A DNA stretch of 64,000 bases from Streptococcus sp. DTU_2020_1001019_1_SI_AUS_MUR_006. Its GTDB lineage: Bacteria; Bacillota; Bacilli; Lactobacillales; Streptococcaceae. A program made the position numbers and the translations under genes. The stretch lies in the NCBI RefSeq assembly GCF_032340315.1, contig NZ_CP135436.1, positions 951,501 to 1,015,500 of the forward strand. The letters run 5' to 3'. A model generated the notes under the pieces. That model searched no databases and was not told where the DNA came from. It saw only the letters and a list, made by a program, of their open reading frames with translations. Positions 57,613 to 64,000 of this stretch are shown piece by piece; the stretch's first letter is position 1, and each line of letters starts with the position of its first letter.

Positions 57613-57634
57613 CACTAGTGAGAGGAAACAAGGC

Positions 57635-58138
57635 ATGGCAAATCACATTGTATTATTTGAACCCCAAATTCCACAAAATACGGGTAATATTGCTCGTACT
57701 TGCGCAGCAACGAATGCGCCCCTTCATATTATTAAACCGATGGGCTTTCCTATCGATGACCGTAAGATGAAGCGAGCAGGTCTAGATTATTGGGACAAGC
57801 TTGAGATTCATTTTTATGATAGTTTGGCTGATTTTATGGAAAAAATGGATGGTCAGCTCTACTTGATTTCCAAGTTTGCAGAAAAAGTCTATTCAGATGC
57901 AGATTTTACGACAGAAGGAGATCATTATTTTCTTTTTGGGAGAGAAGATAAGGGATTGCCTGAGGAATTTATGCGTGAGCATCCAGAAAAAGCTCTCCGC
58001 ATTCCTATGAATGATGAGCATGTTCGTAGTCTCAATGTTTCAAATACAGTTTGTATGATTGTTTATGAAGCACTTCGTCAACAAAACTTTGCGGGTCTCG
58101 AACTGGTTCACACTTACGAAACAGATAAGTTGAAATAA
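57635..58138 (+). CDS. trmL: tRNA (cytidine/uridine-34-2'-O)-methyltransferase TrmL
   Basis: 167 residues from the ATG at 57635 ([10 protein letters not shown]); the upstream in-frame extension would run through the terminator stem. SPOUT-class methyltransferase with [12 protein letters not shown] near the N-terminus and the knot motifs [12 protein letters not shown] and [21 protein letters not shown]. Methylates the wobble base of leucine tRNAs. Also annotated cspR. Terminator follows. Confidence 0.95.
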   Translation: MANHIVLFEPQIPQNTGNIARTCAATNAPLHIIKPMGFPIDDRKMKRAGLDYWDKLEIHFYDSLADFMEKMDGQLYLISKFAEKVYSDADFTTEGDHYFLFGREDKGLPEEFMREHPEKALRIPMNDEHVRSLNVSNTVCMIVYEALRQQNFAGLELVHTYETDKLK

Positions 58139-58153
58139 ACACTTAGATAAAAT

Positions 58154-58177
58154 GCTTGCGCTTGCAAGCTTTTTTTG
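58154..58177 (+). terminator. Terminator after trmL
   Basis: GCTTGC (58154-58159) pairs with GCAAGC (58164-58169), followed by seven Ts. Confidence 0.88.
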
Positions 58178-58193
58178 TTATCATAAAGGGGTC

Positions 58194-58402
58194 TTCAGGG
58201 CAGGGTGAAATTCCCGACCGGCGGTAAATTTGACTAGCTATTTTAGCTTTCTCGTCGTTGTCTTGTCTCGATATACTTTAAGTATTATCTTCGACTACGA
58301 CGCCTAGATAAATCTAAAATATCTTAGCCAAATAAGTCCGCGAGCGCAAGCTGATGTGGTGAGATTCCACAACCGACAGTATAGTCTGGATGGGAGAAGA
58401 CG
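58194..58402 (+). promoter_or_regulatory. FMN riboswitch (RFN element) of ribU, with a large variable-arm insert
   Basis: Conserved RFN blocks are present in order: CAGGGCAGGGTGAAATTCCC, GACCGGCGGTA, then AGTCCGCGAGCG, TGATGTGGTGAGATTCCAC, ACCGACAGTATAGTCTGGAT and GGGAGAAG. The variable stem between GGCGGTA (58225) and AGTCCGCG (58335) is about 110 bases and is itself a long palindrome. A stem AGACGAAAG/CTTTGTCT with a later T-run (to 58437) is the likely terminator. FMN binding should shut off ribU. Confidence 0.95.
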
Positions 58403-58563
58403 AAAGAATGGCTTTGTCTATTCTAATTGATTTTTTATAGGTAAATTGCAACCGCTTGCTAAAAAAAGAGTGAGGGGGAACTTTTGGAATATAAAAATAA
58501 AGGATAGATAGAGGAATCCTTTCCAACTTCTTCTGATTTTATAGAAAATTGGAGGAACCTGTT

Positions 58564-59127
58564 ATGACAAACACACGTCGACTTTCGACCATTGCAATTC
58601 TATCAGCACTTTCATTTGTGTTGATGTACTTTGACTTTCCGCTTTTGCCAGCGGCATCCTTTTTGAGGATTGAGTTCAGTATTTTACCGGTCCTTGTGGG
58701 CTTGGTAGTCTTGGATTTACCAGCAGCTTTTGGAGTGCTTTTCCTTCGGTCCTTGTTGAAAATCCTTCTGAACAATCAAGGGGTTAGTACCTATATTGGT
58801 TTACCGATGAATATTGTTGCCTTGGGAGTCTTTGTACTTGCTTTTGGTTTGATTTGGGAAAAAGAGCGAACAACCATGCGTTTCGTCCTAGCTTCACTAG
58901 CTGGTACGCTTGGTTTAACTCTAGCTATGCTAGTTCTAAACTATGTTTATGCTGTTCCTTTGTACGCTAAGTTTGCTAATTTTAATATTGAGAAAATCTT
59001 AGGATTGAGCAACTACCTGATGACTATGGTTTTGCCTTTTAATCTGATTGAAGGTATTATCTTTGCCATCTCTTTCTGGTTGTTGTTTGTCCTTTTGAAA
59101 CCAACTTTAAAATACTATGAAAGATAA
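58564..59127 (+). CDS. ribU: Riboflavin ECF transporter S component
   Basis: 187 residues from the ATG at 58564, after ggaggaacc. Six-helix S-component of an energy-coupling-factor transporter (STIAILSALSFVLMYFDFPLL at the N-terminus, the region that contacts the T-component). The FMN riboswitch in front identifies riboflavin as substrate. EcfA/A'/T subunits are encoded elsewhere. Overlaps the next gene by 11 bases. Confidence 0.94.
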   Translation: MTNTRRLSTIAILSALSFVLMYFDFPLLPAASFLRIEFSILPVLVGLVVLDLPAAFGVLFLRSLLKILLNNQGVSTYIGLPMNIVALGVFVLAFGLIWEKERTTMRFVLASLAGTLGLTLAMLVLNYVYAVPLYAKFANFNIEKILGLSNYLMTMVLPFNLIEGIIFAISFWLLFVLLKPTLKYYER

Positions 59128-59767
59128 ACAAACATTTATGATGAAGGGCTCTTTTGCCCTTTTACTTTTTATGATTATTGGCTATATTGTCAAATTTTAT
59201 CCAGAAATGCTGGTCGGTTTTGATCAGCCGATTCAGACTGCCATTAGAGGTGATTTACCTGAGACCTTAACGCTTCTTTTTCGGGCAATTACGCACTTAA
59301 TTGATATCCCAGTCATTATTAGCTGGGTTTTAATTGTAGCTTTTATATTTTATCGTAAGCAATGGAAGATGGAAAGTTATCTCATGCTGGGGAATTTGAC
59401 TTTAGCTGGAATCTTAATCGTAACTTTTAAAAATATCTACCAAAGACCACGGCCAGAAATTCTACACTTGGTAGAAGAAAAAGGTTTTTCTTTTCCAAGC
59501 GGACATTCTCTGGCAGTAACGATTATGGTTGGAACTTTGATTGTGATTTTGAGCCAACGGATTAAGAATACAGTCTGGAGAAAAATCGTTCAAATCTTGC
59601 TAAGTTTATACATCTTCAGTGTATTGGTATCAAGAATTTATCTGGGAGTTCACTACCCATCAGATGTGATTGCCAGCCTTTGTGTAGGCCTAGGAGTTTT
59701 GTTTATGGAGTTTCCTTTCTATGATAAACTGCGTTTTCAATGGCGCTTCAAAGGAAAGCAGAAGTAG
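59117..59767 (+). CDS. PAP2-family membrane phosphatase
   Basis: 216 residues, about six membrane helices, with the three phosphatase motifs: KNIYQRPRPE, SFPSGHSLAV and RIYLGVHYPSDV. Likely dephosphorylates undecaprenyl pyrophosphate or phosphatidylglycerol phosphate. Starts inside the end of ribU, so it may share control by the FMN riboswitch. Confidence 0.92.
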   Translation: MKDKQTFMMKGSFALLLFMIIGYIVKFYPEMLVGFDQPIQTAIRGDLPETLTLLFRAITHLIDIPVIISWVLIVAFIFYRKQWKMESYLMLGNLTLAGILIVTFKNIYQRPRPEILHLVEEKGFSFPSGHSLAVTIMVGTLIVILSQRIKNTVWRKIVQILLSLYIFSVLVSRIYLGVHYPSDVIASLCVGLGVLFMEFPFYDKLRFQWRFKGKQK

Positions 59768-59794
59768 GAATTGCCCCTTCTTGAGGAGATAAAA

Positions 59795-60214
59795 ATGGAA
59801 GTCAACATAAAAGATCTTCATCCGACTCAACTATATTTATCAGAAAAGAAGTTACAAAATATCCAGATGCTTTATCAGTCGGTAGAATTAATCAATGTTG
59901 ATCCAATTAGCGTTCTTGCATTTGGAGATTATTTGTTGATTACAGATGGGCATCACAGGGCTTATCAGGCTTTATTGATAGGCCAGAATACGATTTCTGC
60001 TGAGTGGGATAGAGATGGAGGTGATGAACTCTATCAACTCTATGCGCAAGCTTGTGAGAAAAGAAGGATATGCTCTGTTCTGGATTTAAAAAATCATATC
60101 TTACCTCAAGATGAGTATGAAGCAAAATGGTATAACTGGTGTGATGGGTTTAATCAAGCAGCGGAGCTAGTATTAGGATTAGAAAATGATGACAAAAATC
60201 ATTCAGATAGATGA
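59795..60214 (+). CDS. Small ParB/sulfiredoxin-like protein
   Basis: 139 residues from the ATG at 59795 (gaggaga). The pattern NIKDLHPTQLYLSEKKL followed by LITDGHHRAYQALLIG resembles the ParB N-terminal (sulfiredoxin-fold) domain, where the DGHHR motif binds nucleotide. No helix-turn-helix follows, so it is not a full ParB. Function unknown. Overlaps the GNAT gene by 29 bases. Confidence 0.65.
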   Translation: MEVNIKDLHPTQLYLSEKKLQNIQMLYQSVELINVDPISVLAFGDYLLITDGHHRAYQALLIGQNTISAEWDRDGGDELYQLYAQACEKRRICSVLDLKNHILPQDEYEAKWYNWCDGFNQAAELVLGLENDDKNHSDR

Positions 60215-60671
60215 TTCCTTGCGTCTAGTTCCCTATTTTTTAGCGGATCATCATGATGCAGCTTTGGCCTGGTATCAAGATGTGGATTTGGTGGAACTTG
60301 TAGACGGCATTAGAATACCCTATAGTTCAGAAAAATTAAATGCCATGTATTCTTATTTAGAAAGATACGGGGATTTGTTCTGGATTGAGTTTCGAGAAAA
60401 GGGAGAGTGGCTTCCAATTGGGGATGTAACCTTATCTCAGGAGAATCTTCCTATTGTGATTGGCAATCCGACTTATCAACATCAGGGACTTGGACGCAAG
60501 GTTTTGAAGGCTTTGATTGATCTAGCTCGTCAAAAGGGTTGGAAACAATTGAACGTTCAAGAAATCTACACTTTCAATCGTACCTCTATAAGATGTTTTG
60601 AGTCTCTTGGATTTGTGGAAAGAGGCGCTACTGAAAATGGAGTGAGGTTTGTATTGACTTTGAGCAAATGA
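60186..60671 (+). CDS. GNAT-family N-acetyltransferase
   Basis: 161 residues. Acetyl-CoA-binding motif QHQGLGRKVLKALIDLARQKGW (near 98-120) and the later FNRTSIRCFESLGF. RimI/RimL-like; the substrate cannot be predicted. Starts at the ATG at 60186 inside the ParB-like gene (29-base overlap in another frame), implying co-expression. Its end is followed by rplK's promoter region. Confidence 0.85.
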   Translation: MMTKIIQIDDSLRLVPYFLADHHDAALAWYQDVDLVELVDGIRIPYSSEKLNAMYSYLERYGDLFWIEFREKGEWLPIGDVTLSQENLPIVIGNPTYQHQGLGRKVLKALIDLARQKGWKQLNVQEIYTFNRTSIRCFESLGFVERGATENGVRFVLTLSK

Positions 60672-60757
60672 ATTCACTCCATCGTGGTAGAAGATTCTGA
60701 AGATTGATTTCACCAAAAAAGTGTAACAGAAAGAAATATCAAAAATAAAATTTTCTC

Positions 60758-60785
60758 TTGCATTTTTTTTAAAATAGTGTATAAT
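60758..60785 (+). promoter_or_regulatory. rplK-rplA promoter
   Basis: TTGCAT (60758-60763), 16-base spacer with a T-tract, TATAAT (60780-60785). Confidence 0.82.
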
Positions 60786-60789
60786 AGAT

Positions 60790-60850
60790 GGGTATGCGTA
60801 AAGCATACTTGTGGGAGGTAAAAATCTTTAAATTACCGCCAAAACCACAA
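60790..60850 (+). promoter_or_regulatory. rplK leader with ribosomal-protein-binding-like structure
   Basis: Hairpin GTATGC/GCATAC (60792-60808), then TTGTGG/CCACAA (60809-60814/60845-60850) enclosing GGAGGTAA/TTACCGCC. The GTGGGAG...ACCAC layout recurs before rplA; both are candidate L1 autoregulatory sites. Confidence 0.5.
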
Positions 60851-60864
60851 AGGAGGATTTAAAA

Positions 60865-61290
60865 ATGGCTAAAAAAGTCGAAAAACTTGTAAAATTGCAA
60901 ATCCCTGCTGGTAAAGCTACACCAGCTCCACCGGTTGGACCTGCTCTTGGTCAAGCTGGTATCAACATCATGGGATTCACAAAAGAGTTCAACGCTCGTA
61001 CTGCTGACCAAGCTGGTATGATCATTCCAGTTGTTATCTCAGTATACGAAGACAAATCATTTACTTTCGTTACAAAAACACCACCAGCTGCTGTTCTTTT
61101 GAAAAAAGCTGCAGGTGTTGAAAAAGGATCAGGTACACCTAACAAAACTAAGGTTGCTACAGTTACTCGTGCACAAGTACAAGAAATTGCAGAAACTAAA
61201 ATGCCAGATTTGAACGCTGCAAACATTGAGTCTGCAATGCGTATGATCGAAGGTACTGCTCGTTCTATGGGATTCACTGTTGTTGACTAA
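60865..61290 (+). CDS. rplK: 50S ribosomal protein L11
   Basis: 141 residues, normal length; N-terminus with the proline-rich [22 protein letters not shown] and the C-terminal RNA-binding domain ending [10 protein letters not shown]. Part of the GTPase-associated centre. Excellent aaaggagga ribosome binding site. Confidence 0.98.
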   Translation: MAKKVEKLVKLQIPAGKATPAPPVGPALGQAGINIMGFTKEFNARTADQAGMIIPVVISVYEDKSFTFVTKTPPAAVLLKKAAGVEKGSGTPNKTKVATVTRAQVQEIAETKMPDLNAANIESAMRMIEGTARSMGFTVVD

Positions 61291-61320
61291 TCAATAACAT
61301 CCCTATATAACCCGCAAGAC

Positions 61321-61368
61321 TTCATCATTTCGAGAAGTGACGTGGGAGATGAAAATCGATTGAACCAC
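61321..61368 (+). promoter_or_regulatory. rplA leader, candidate L1 binding site
   Basis: GTGG (61342-61345) pairs with CCAC (61365-61368) around GAGATGAAAATCGATTGAA; an alternative pairing TTCATC (61321-61326) with GATGAA (61348-61353) is possible. Resembles the GTGGGAG...ACCAC motif in the rplK leader. Confidence 0.5.
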
Positions 61369-61386
61369 TTACAAGGAGAATAGAAA

Positions 61387-62076
61387 ATGGCTAAAAAAAG
61401 CAAACAACTTCGTGCTGCTCTTGAGAAGATCGACAGCACAAAAGCATACAGCGTAGAAGAAGCTGTAGCTCTTGCAAAAGAAACTAACTTTGCAAAATTT
61501 GATGCAACTGTAGAAGTTGCTTACAACTTGAACATTGACGTTAAAAAAGCTGACCAACAAATCCGTGGAGCAATGGTATTGCCAAACGGTACTGGTAAAA
61601 CAGCTCGCGTTCTTGTATTTGCACGTGGTGCAAAAGCTGAAGAAGCAAAAGCTGCTGGTGCAGACTTCGTTGGTGAAGATGACCTTGTTGCTAAAATCAA
61701 CGACGGTTGGTTGGACTTCGACGTAGTTATCGCTACACCTGACATGATGGCCCTTGTTGGACGTCTTGGACGTGTCCTTGGACCTCGTAACTTGATGCCA
61801 AACCCTAAAACTGGTACTGTAACAATGGATGTTGCTAAAGCAGTTGAAGAGTCTAAAGGTGGTAAAATCACTTACCGTGCAGACCGTGCAGGTATCGTAC
61901 AAGCCATCATCGGTAAAGTTTCATTTGAAGCTGACAAGTTGGTTGAAAACTTCAAAGCATTCAACGAAACAATCCAAAAAGCTAAACCAGCTACTGCTAA
62001 AGGAACTTACGTAACAAGCTTGACAATCACAACTACTCAAGGTGTTGGTATCAAGGTTGACGTTAACTCACTTTAA
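61387..62076 (+). CDS. rplA: 50S ribosomal protein L1
   Basis: 229 residues. L1 features: [20 protein letters not shown], the glycine-rich [25 protein letters not shown] and the C-terminal [17 protein letters not shown]. Forms the mobile L1 stalk and commonly represses its own operon by binding the mRNA. 96 bases after rplK. Confidence 0.98.
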   Translation: MAKKSKQLRAALEKIDSTKAYSVEEAVALAKETNFAKFDATVEVAYNLNIDVKKADQQIRGAMVLPNGTGKTARVLVFARGAKAEEAKAAGADFVGEDDLVAKINDGWLDFDVVIATPDMMALVGRLGRVLGPRNLMPNPKTGTVTMDVAKAVEESKGGKITYRADRAGIVQAIIGKVSFEADKLVENFKAFNETIQKAKPATAKGTYVTSLTITTTQGVGIKVDVNSL

Positions 62077-62095
62077 TTAGTAATGATTTAACATG

Positions 62096-62129
62096 AAAGG
62101 TTGAAGACAAGTTTGTCTCAACCTTTTTT
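62096..62129 (+). terminator. Terminator after rplA
   Basis: AAAGGTTGA-GACAA pairs with TTGTC-TCAACCTTT, followed by TTT. Confidence 0.9.
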
Positions 62130-62195
62130 CTATTCAAAAAATAAAAATACGTATAAACTTTCTAATCTATTTGATATTGTAAAGTATCTAGATAG

Positions 62196-62210
62196 AAAAT
62201 TCAGAAAATT
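62196..62210 (+). promoter_or_regulatory. CodY-like box upstream of ilvB
   Basis: AAAATTCAGAAAATT, two mismatches from AATTTTCWGAAAATT, about 13 bases upstream of the -35. Confidence 0.65.
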
Positions 62211-62222
62211 TGCTCTTTTCTC

Positions 62223-62250
62223 TTGAAAATTTTTGAAAAAATGGTATGAT
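62223..62250 (+). promoter_or_regulatory. ilvB promoter
   Basis: TTGAAA (62223-62228), 16-base spacer, TATGAT (62245-62250). Confidence 0.7.
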
Positions 62251-62288
62251 AGTAACAAGCTATTTTTAAGAGAAGAGAAAGGGGAACG

Positions 62289-63989
62289 ATGGAGAAAATC
62301 ATTTTAGACTCACCTAAGTCGGGATCGGATCTTGTATTGGAAACACTTCGTGACTTAGGAATCGATACGATTTTTGGTTATCCTGGTGGAGCGGTACTTC
62401 CTTTATATGATGCTATTTATAATTTTAAGGGAATCCGCCATATTCTAGGTCGCCATGAGCAGGGCTGTCTTCACGAAGCTGAAGGTTATGCTAAGTCAAC
62501 AGGAAAACTGGGTGTAGCAGTCGTCACAAGCGGACCAGGAGCTACAAATGCCATTACAGGGATCGCAGATGCTATGAGCGATAGTGTTCCCCTTTTAGTC
62601 TTTACTGGCCAAGTAGCACGTGCTGGAATTGGGAAAGATGCTTTTCAAGAAGCTGATATCGTTGGTATCACCATGCCAATCACTAAGTATAATTATCAGG
62701 TTCGAGAAACTGCGGATATTCCACGGATTATTACAGAGGCGGTACATATTGCGACCACAGGTCGTCCGGGACCAGTCGTTATTGACCTACCAAAAGATGT
62801 TTCTGCGCTCGAGACAGACTTCATTTACTCTCCAGAGATAGATTTACCAAGTTATCAGCCAACACTTGAGCCAAATGATATGCAAATCAAGAAAATCTTG
62901 AAGCAATTGTCTAAGGCTAAAAAGCCAGTCTTGTTAGCTGGGGGTGGTATTAGTTACGCTGAGGCTGCAGCAGAGTTAAATGAATTTGCAGAGCGTTATC
63001 AAATTCCTGTTGTTACCAGTCTTTTGGGACAGGGAACAATCGCAACTAGCCATCCACTGTTTTTGGGAATGGGTGGAATGCACGGTTCCTTTGCGGCTAA
63101 TATTGCCATGACAGAAGCAGATTTTATGATTTCTATTGGTTGTCGTTTTGATGACCGTTTGACAGGAAATCCTAAGACCTTTGCTAAGAATGCTAAAGTA
63201 GCGCATATAGATATCGATCCTGCAGAAATTGGTAAGATTATCGCAGTTGATATTCCAGTTGTTGGAGATGCGAAAAAAGCTTTGCAACAGTTACTAGCTG
63301 AGCCAATCGTTCGTAACAATACTGAAAAGTGGATTGAAAAAGTTACAAAAGATAAGAATCGTGTTCGTTCATATGATAAGAAAGAACGAGTTGTACAACC
63401 CCAAGCAGTTATTGAACGTATCGGTGAGTTGACCAATGGTGACGCCATTGTCGTAACAGACGTTGGGCAACACCAAATGTGGACGGCTCAATACTATCCT
63501 TACCAGAACGAGCGTCAATTGGTAACATCAGGTGGTCTAGGAACTATGGGATTCGGAGTCCCTGCAGCTATTGGTGCTAAGATTGCCAATCCAGATAAAG
63601 AAGTTGTTCTCTTTGTCGGAGATGGTGGTTTCCAGATGACCAATCAGGAACTAGCAATCTTAAACATTTACAAGATTCCAATAAAGGTCATCATGCTAAA
63701 TAATCATTCACTTGGGATGGTCCGCCAGTGGCAAGAAGCCTTCTATGATGGTCGAACTTCAGAGTCGGTATTTGAAACCTTGCCAGACTTTCAATTGATG
63801 GCTCAAGCCTACGGGATTAAAAATTATAAGTTTGATAATCCTGAAACTCTTGAGAAGGATTTGGAAGTCATCATTGAAGATGTACCAATGTTTATTGAAG
63901 TAGACATTTCTCGTAAAGAACATGTTTTACCGATGGTACCAGCTGGTAAGAGTAATCATGAGATGTTGGGGGTGAAGTTTAATGCGTAG
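62289..63989 (+). CDS. ilvB: Acetolactate synthase large subunit
   Basis: 566 residues, thiamine-diphosphate enzyme: N-terminal GYPGGAVLPLYDA with RHEQGCLHEAEGYA (catalytic Glu) and C-terminal TPP/Mg motif GDGGFQMTNQELAIL ... NNHSLG. Makes acetolactate for valine, leucine and isoleucine. The biosynthetic rather than fermentative form is shown by the ilvN start that overlaps its stop. Confidence 0.96.
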   Translation: MEKIILDSPKSGSDLVLETLRDLGIDTIFGYPGGAVLPLYDAIYNFKGIRHILGRHEQGCLHEAEGYAKSTGKLGVAVVTSGPGATNAITGIADAMSDSVPLLVFTGQVARAGIGKDAFQEADIVGITMPITKYNYQVRETADIPRIITEAVHIATTGRPGPVVIDLPKDVSALETDFIYSPEIDLPSYQPTLEPNDMQIKKILKQLSKAKKPVLLAGGGISYAEAAAELNEFAERYQIPVVTSLLGQGTIATSHPLFLGMGGMHGSFAANIAMTEADFMISIGCRFDDRLTGNPKTFAKNAKVAHIDIDPAEIGKIIAVDIPVVGDAKKALQQLLAEPIVRNNTEKWIEKVTKDKNRVRSYDKKERVVQPQAVIERIGELTNGDAIVVTDVGQHQMWTAQYYPYQNERQLVTSGGLGTMGFGVPAAIGAKIANPDKEVVLFVGDGGFQMTNQELAILNIYKIPIKVIMLNNHSLGMVRQWQEAFYDGRTSESVFETLPDFQLMAQAYGIKNYKFDNPETLEKDLEVIIEDVPMFIEVDISRKEHVLPMVPAGKSNHEMLGVKFNA

Positions 63990-64000
63990 AATGTTAACAG
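63982..64000 (+). CDS. ilvN: Acetolactate synthase small subunit (start only, cut by window end)
   Basis: ATG at 63982 overlaps the ilvB stop by eight bases; the six codons visible (MRRMLT) match the usual streptococcal IlvN start. Ribosome binding site gggggtgaag within ilvB. The rest lies beyond the window. Confidence 0.75.

Noticed and set aside
57510..57634. preQ1-II riboswitch or T-box before trmL
   Set aside because: The conserved sequence blocks of neither class are present; there is no TGGAACCGCG-like T-box.

Overview
The window is a low-GC Gram-positive chromosome segment that I assign to a Mitis-group Streptococcus (pneumoniae/mitis/oralis relatives). The evidence is two BOX-type dispersed repeats, a FabM/FabT/FabK-type fatty-acid cluster, an ssbB gene behind a ComX-type cin-box, the nusA-rnpM-ylxQ-infB order, and protein sequences close to pneumococcal ones. 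An arginine deiminase operon downstream of prfC and a lev-type PTS locus between ssbB and groES are not where I would expect them in S. pneumoniae, so an oral commensal relative is likely. I cannot fix the species from sequence alone. Most of the window is well-known core genome; novelty lies mainly in intergenic DNA and leaders.

Layout. 1-6953: end of ccrZ, trmB, then the rimP-nusA-rnpM-ylxQ-infB translation/transcription operon, a structured spacer, and rbfA. 7113-11552: an EcsC-family gene with two tiny partners, a DUF1858/DUF438 pair, DUF1912, a DUF4651 gene that looks leaderless, a thioredoxin-like protein and YtpR. 11594-22574: an SDR, competence-inducible ssbB, a seven-kilobase lev-type locus (four-component sugar sensing plus a mannose-family PTS), then groESL under CIRCE control. 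22632-25957 (minus): serS with a T-box, a DUF956 gene, aspartate kinase. 26058-37332: a secreted protein and the complete type II fatty-acid synthesis cluster fabM-fabT-fabH-acpP / fabK-fabD-fabG-fabF-accB-fabZ-accC-accD-accA, with FabT sites at fabT and fabK and BOX repeats between acpP and fabK and after accA. 37717-43217: a frameshifted CPBP protease, then (minus) nusB, an Asp23 protein, efp and gatCAB. 43430-44974: prfC.

44975-46093 holds no gene. It is a tandem array of about 170-base units built from long palindromic hairpins that all carry a seven-base loop; this is the most unusual feature of the window. 46094-52558 (minus): arcA-argF-arcC-arcD-arcT, the arginine deiminase pathway, with a cre site at the promoter. 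52913-57241 (minus): two membrane proteins and a Trk potassium uptake pair. 57635-60671: trmL behind a leader with a premature terminator, an FMN riboswitch with a large insert, the riboflavin transporter ribU, a PAP2 phosphatase, a ParB-like protein and a GNAT acetyltransferase. 60865-64000: rplK-rplA with two similar leader motifs, and ilvB-ilvN behind a CodY-like site.

Taken together, the genes cover translation factors, lipid synthesis, stress chaperones, sugar and arginine catabolism, and cofactor uptake. Control elements visible in the sequence include a T-box, an FMN riboswitch, CIRCE, cin-box, FabT, CcpA (cre) and CodY sites. No prophage, transposase, CRISPR array, tRNA or rRNA gene was seen.
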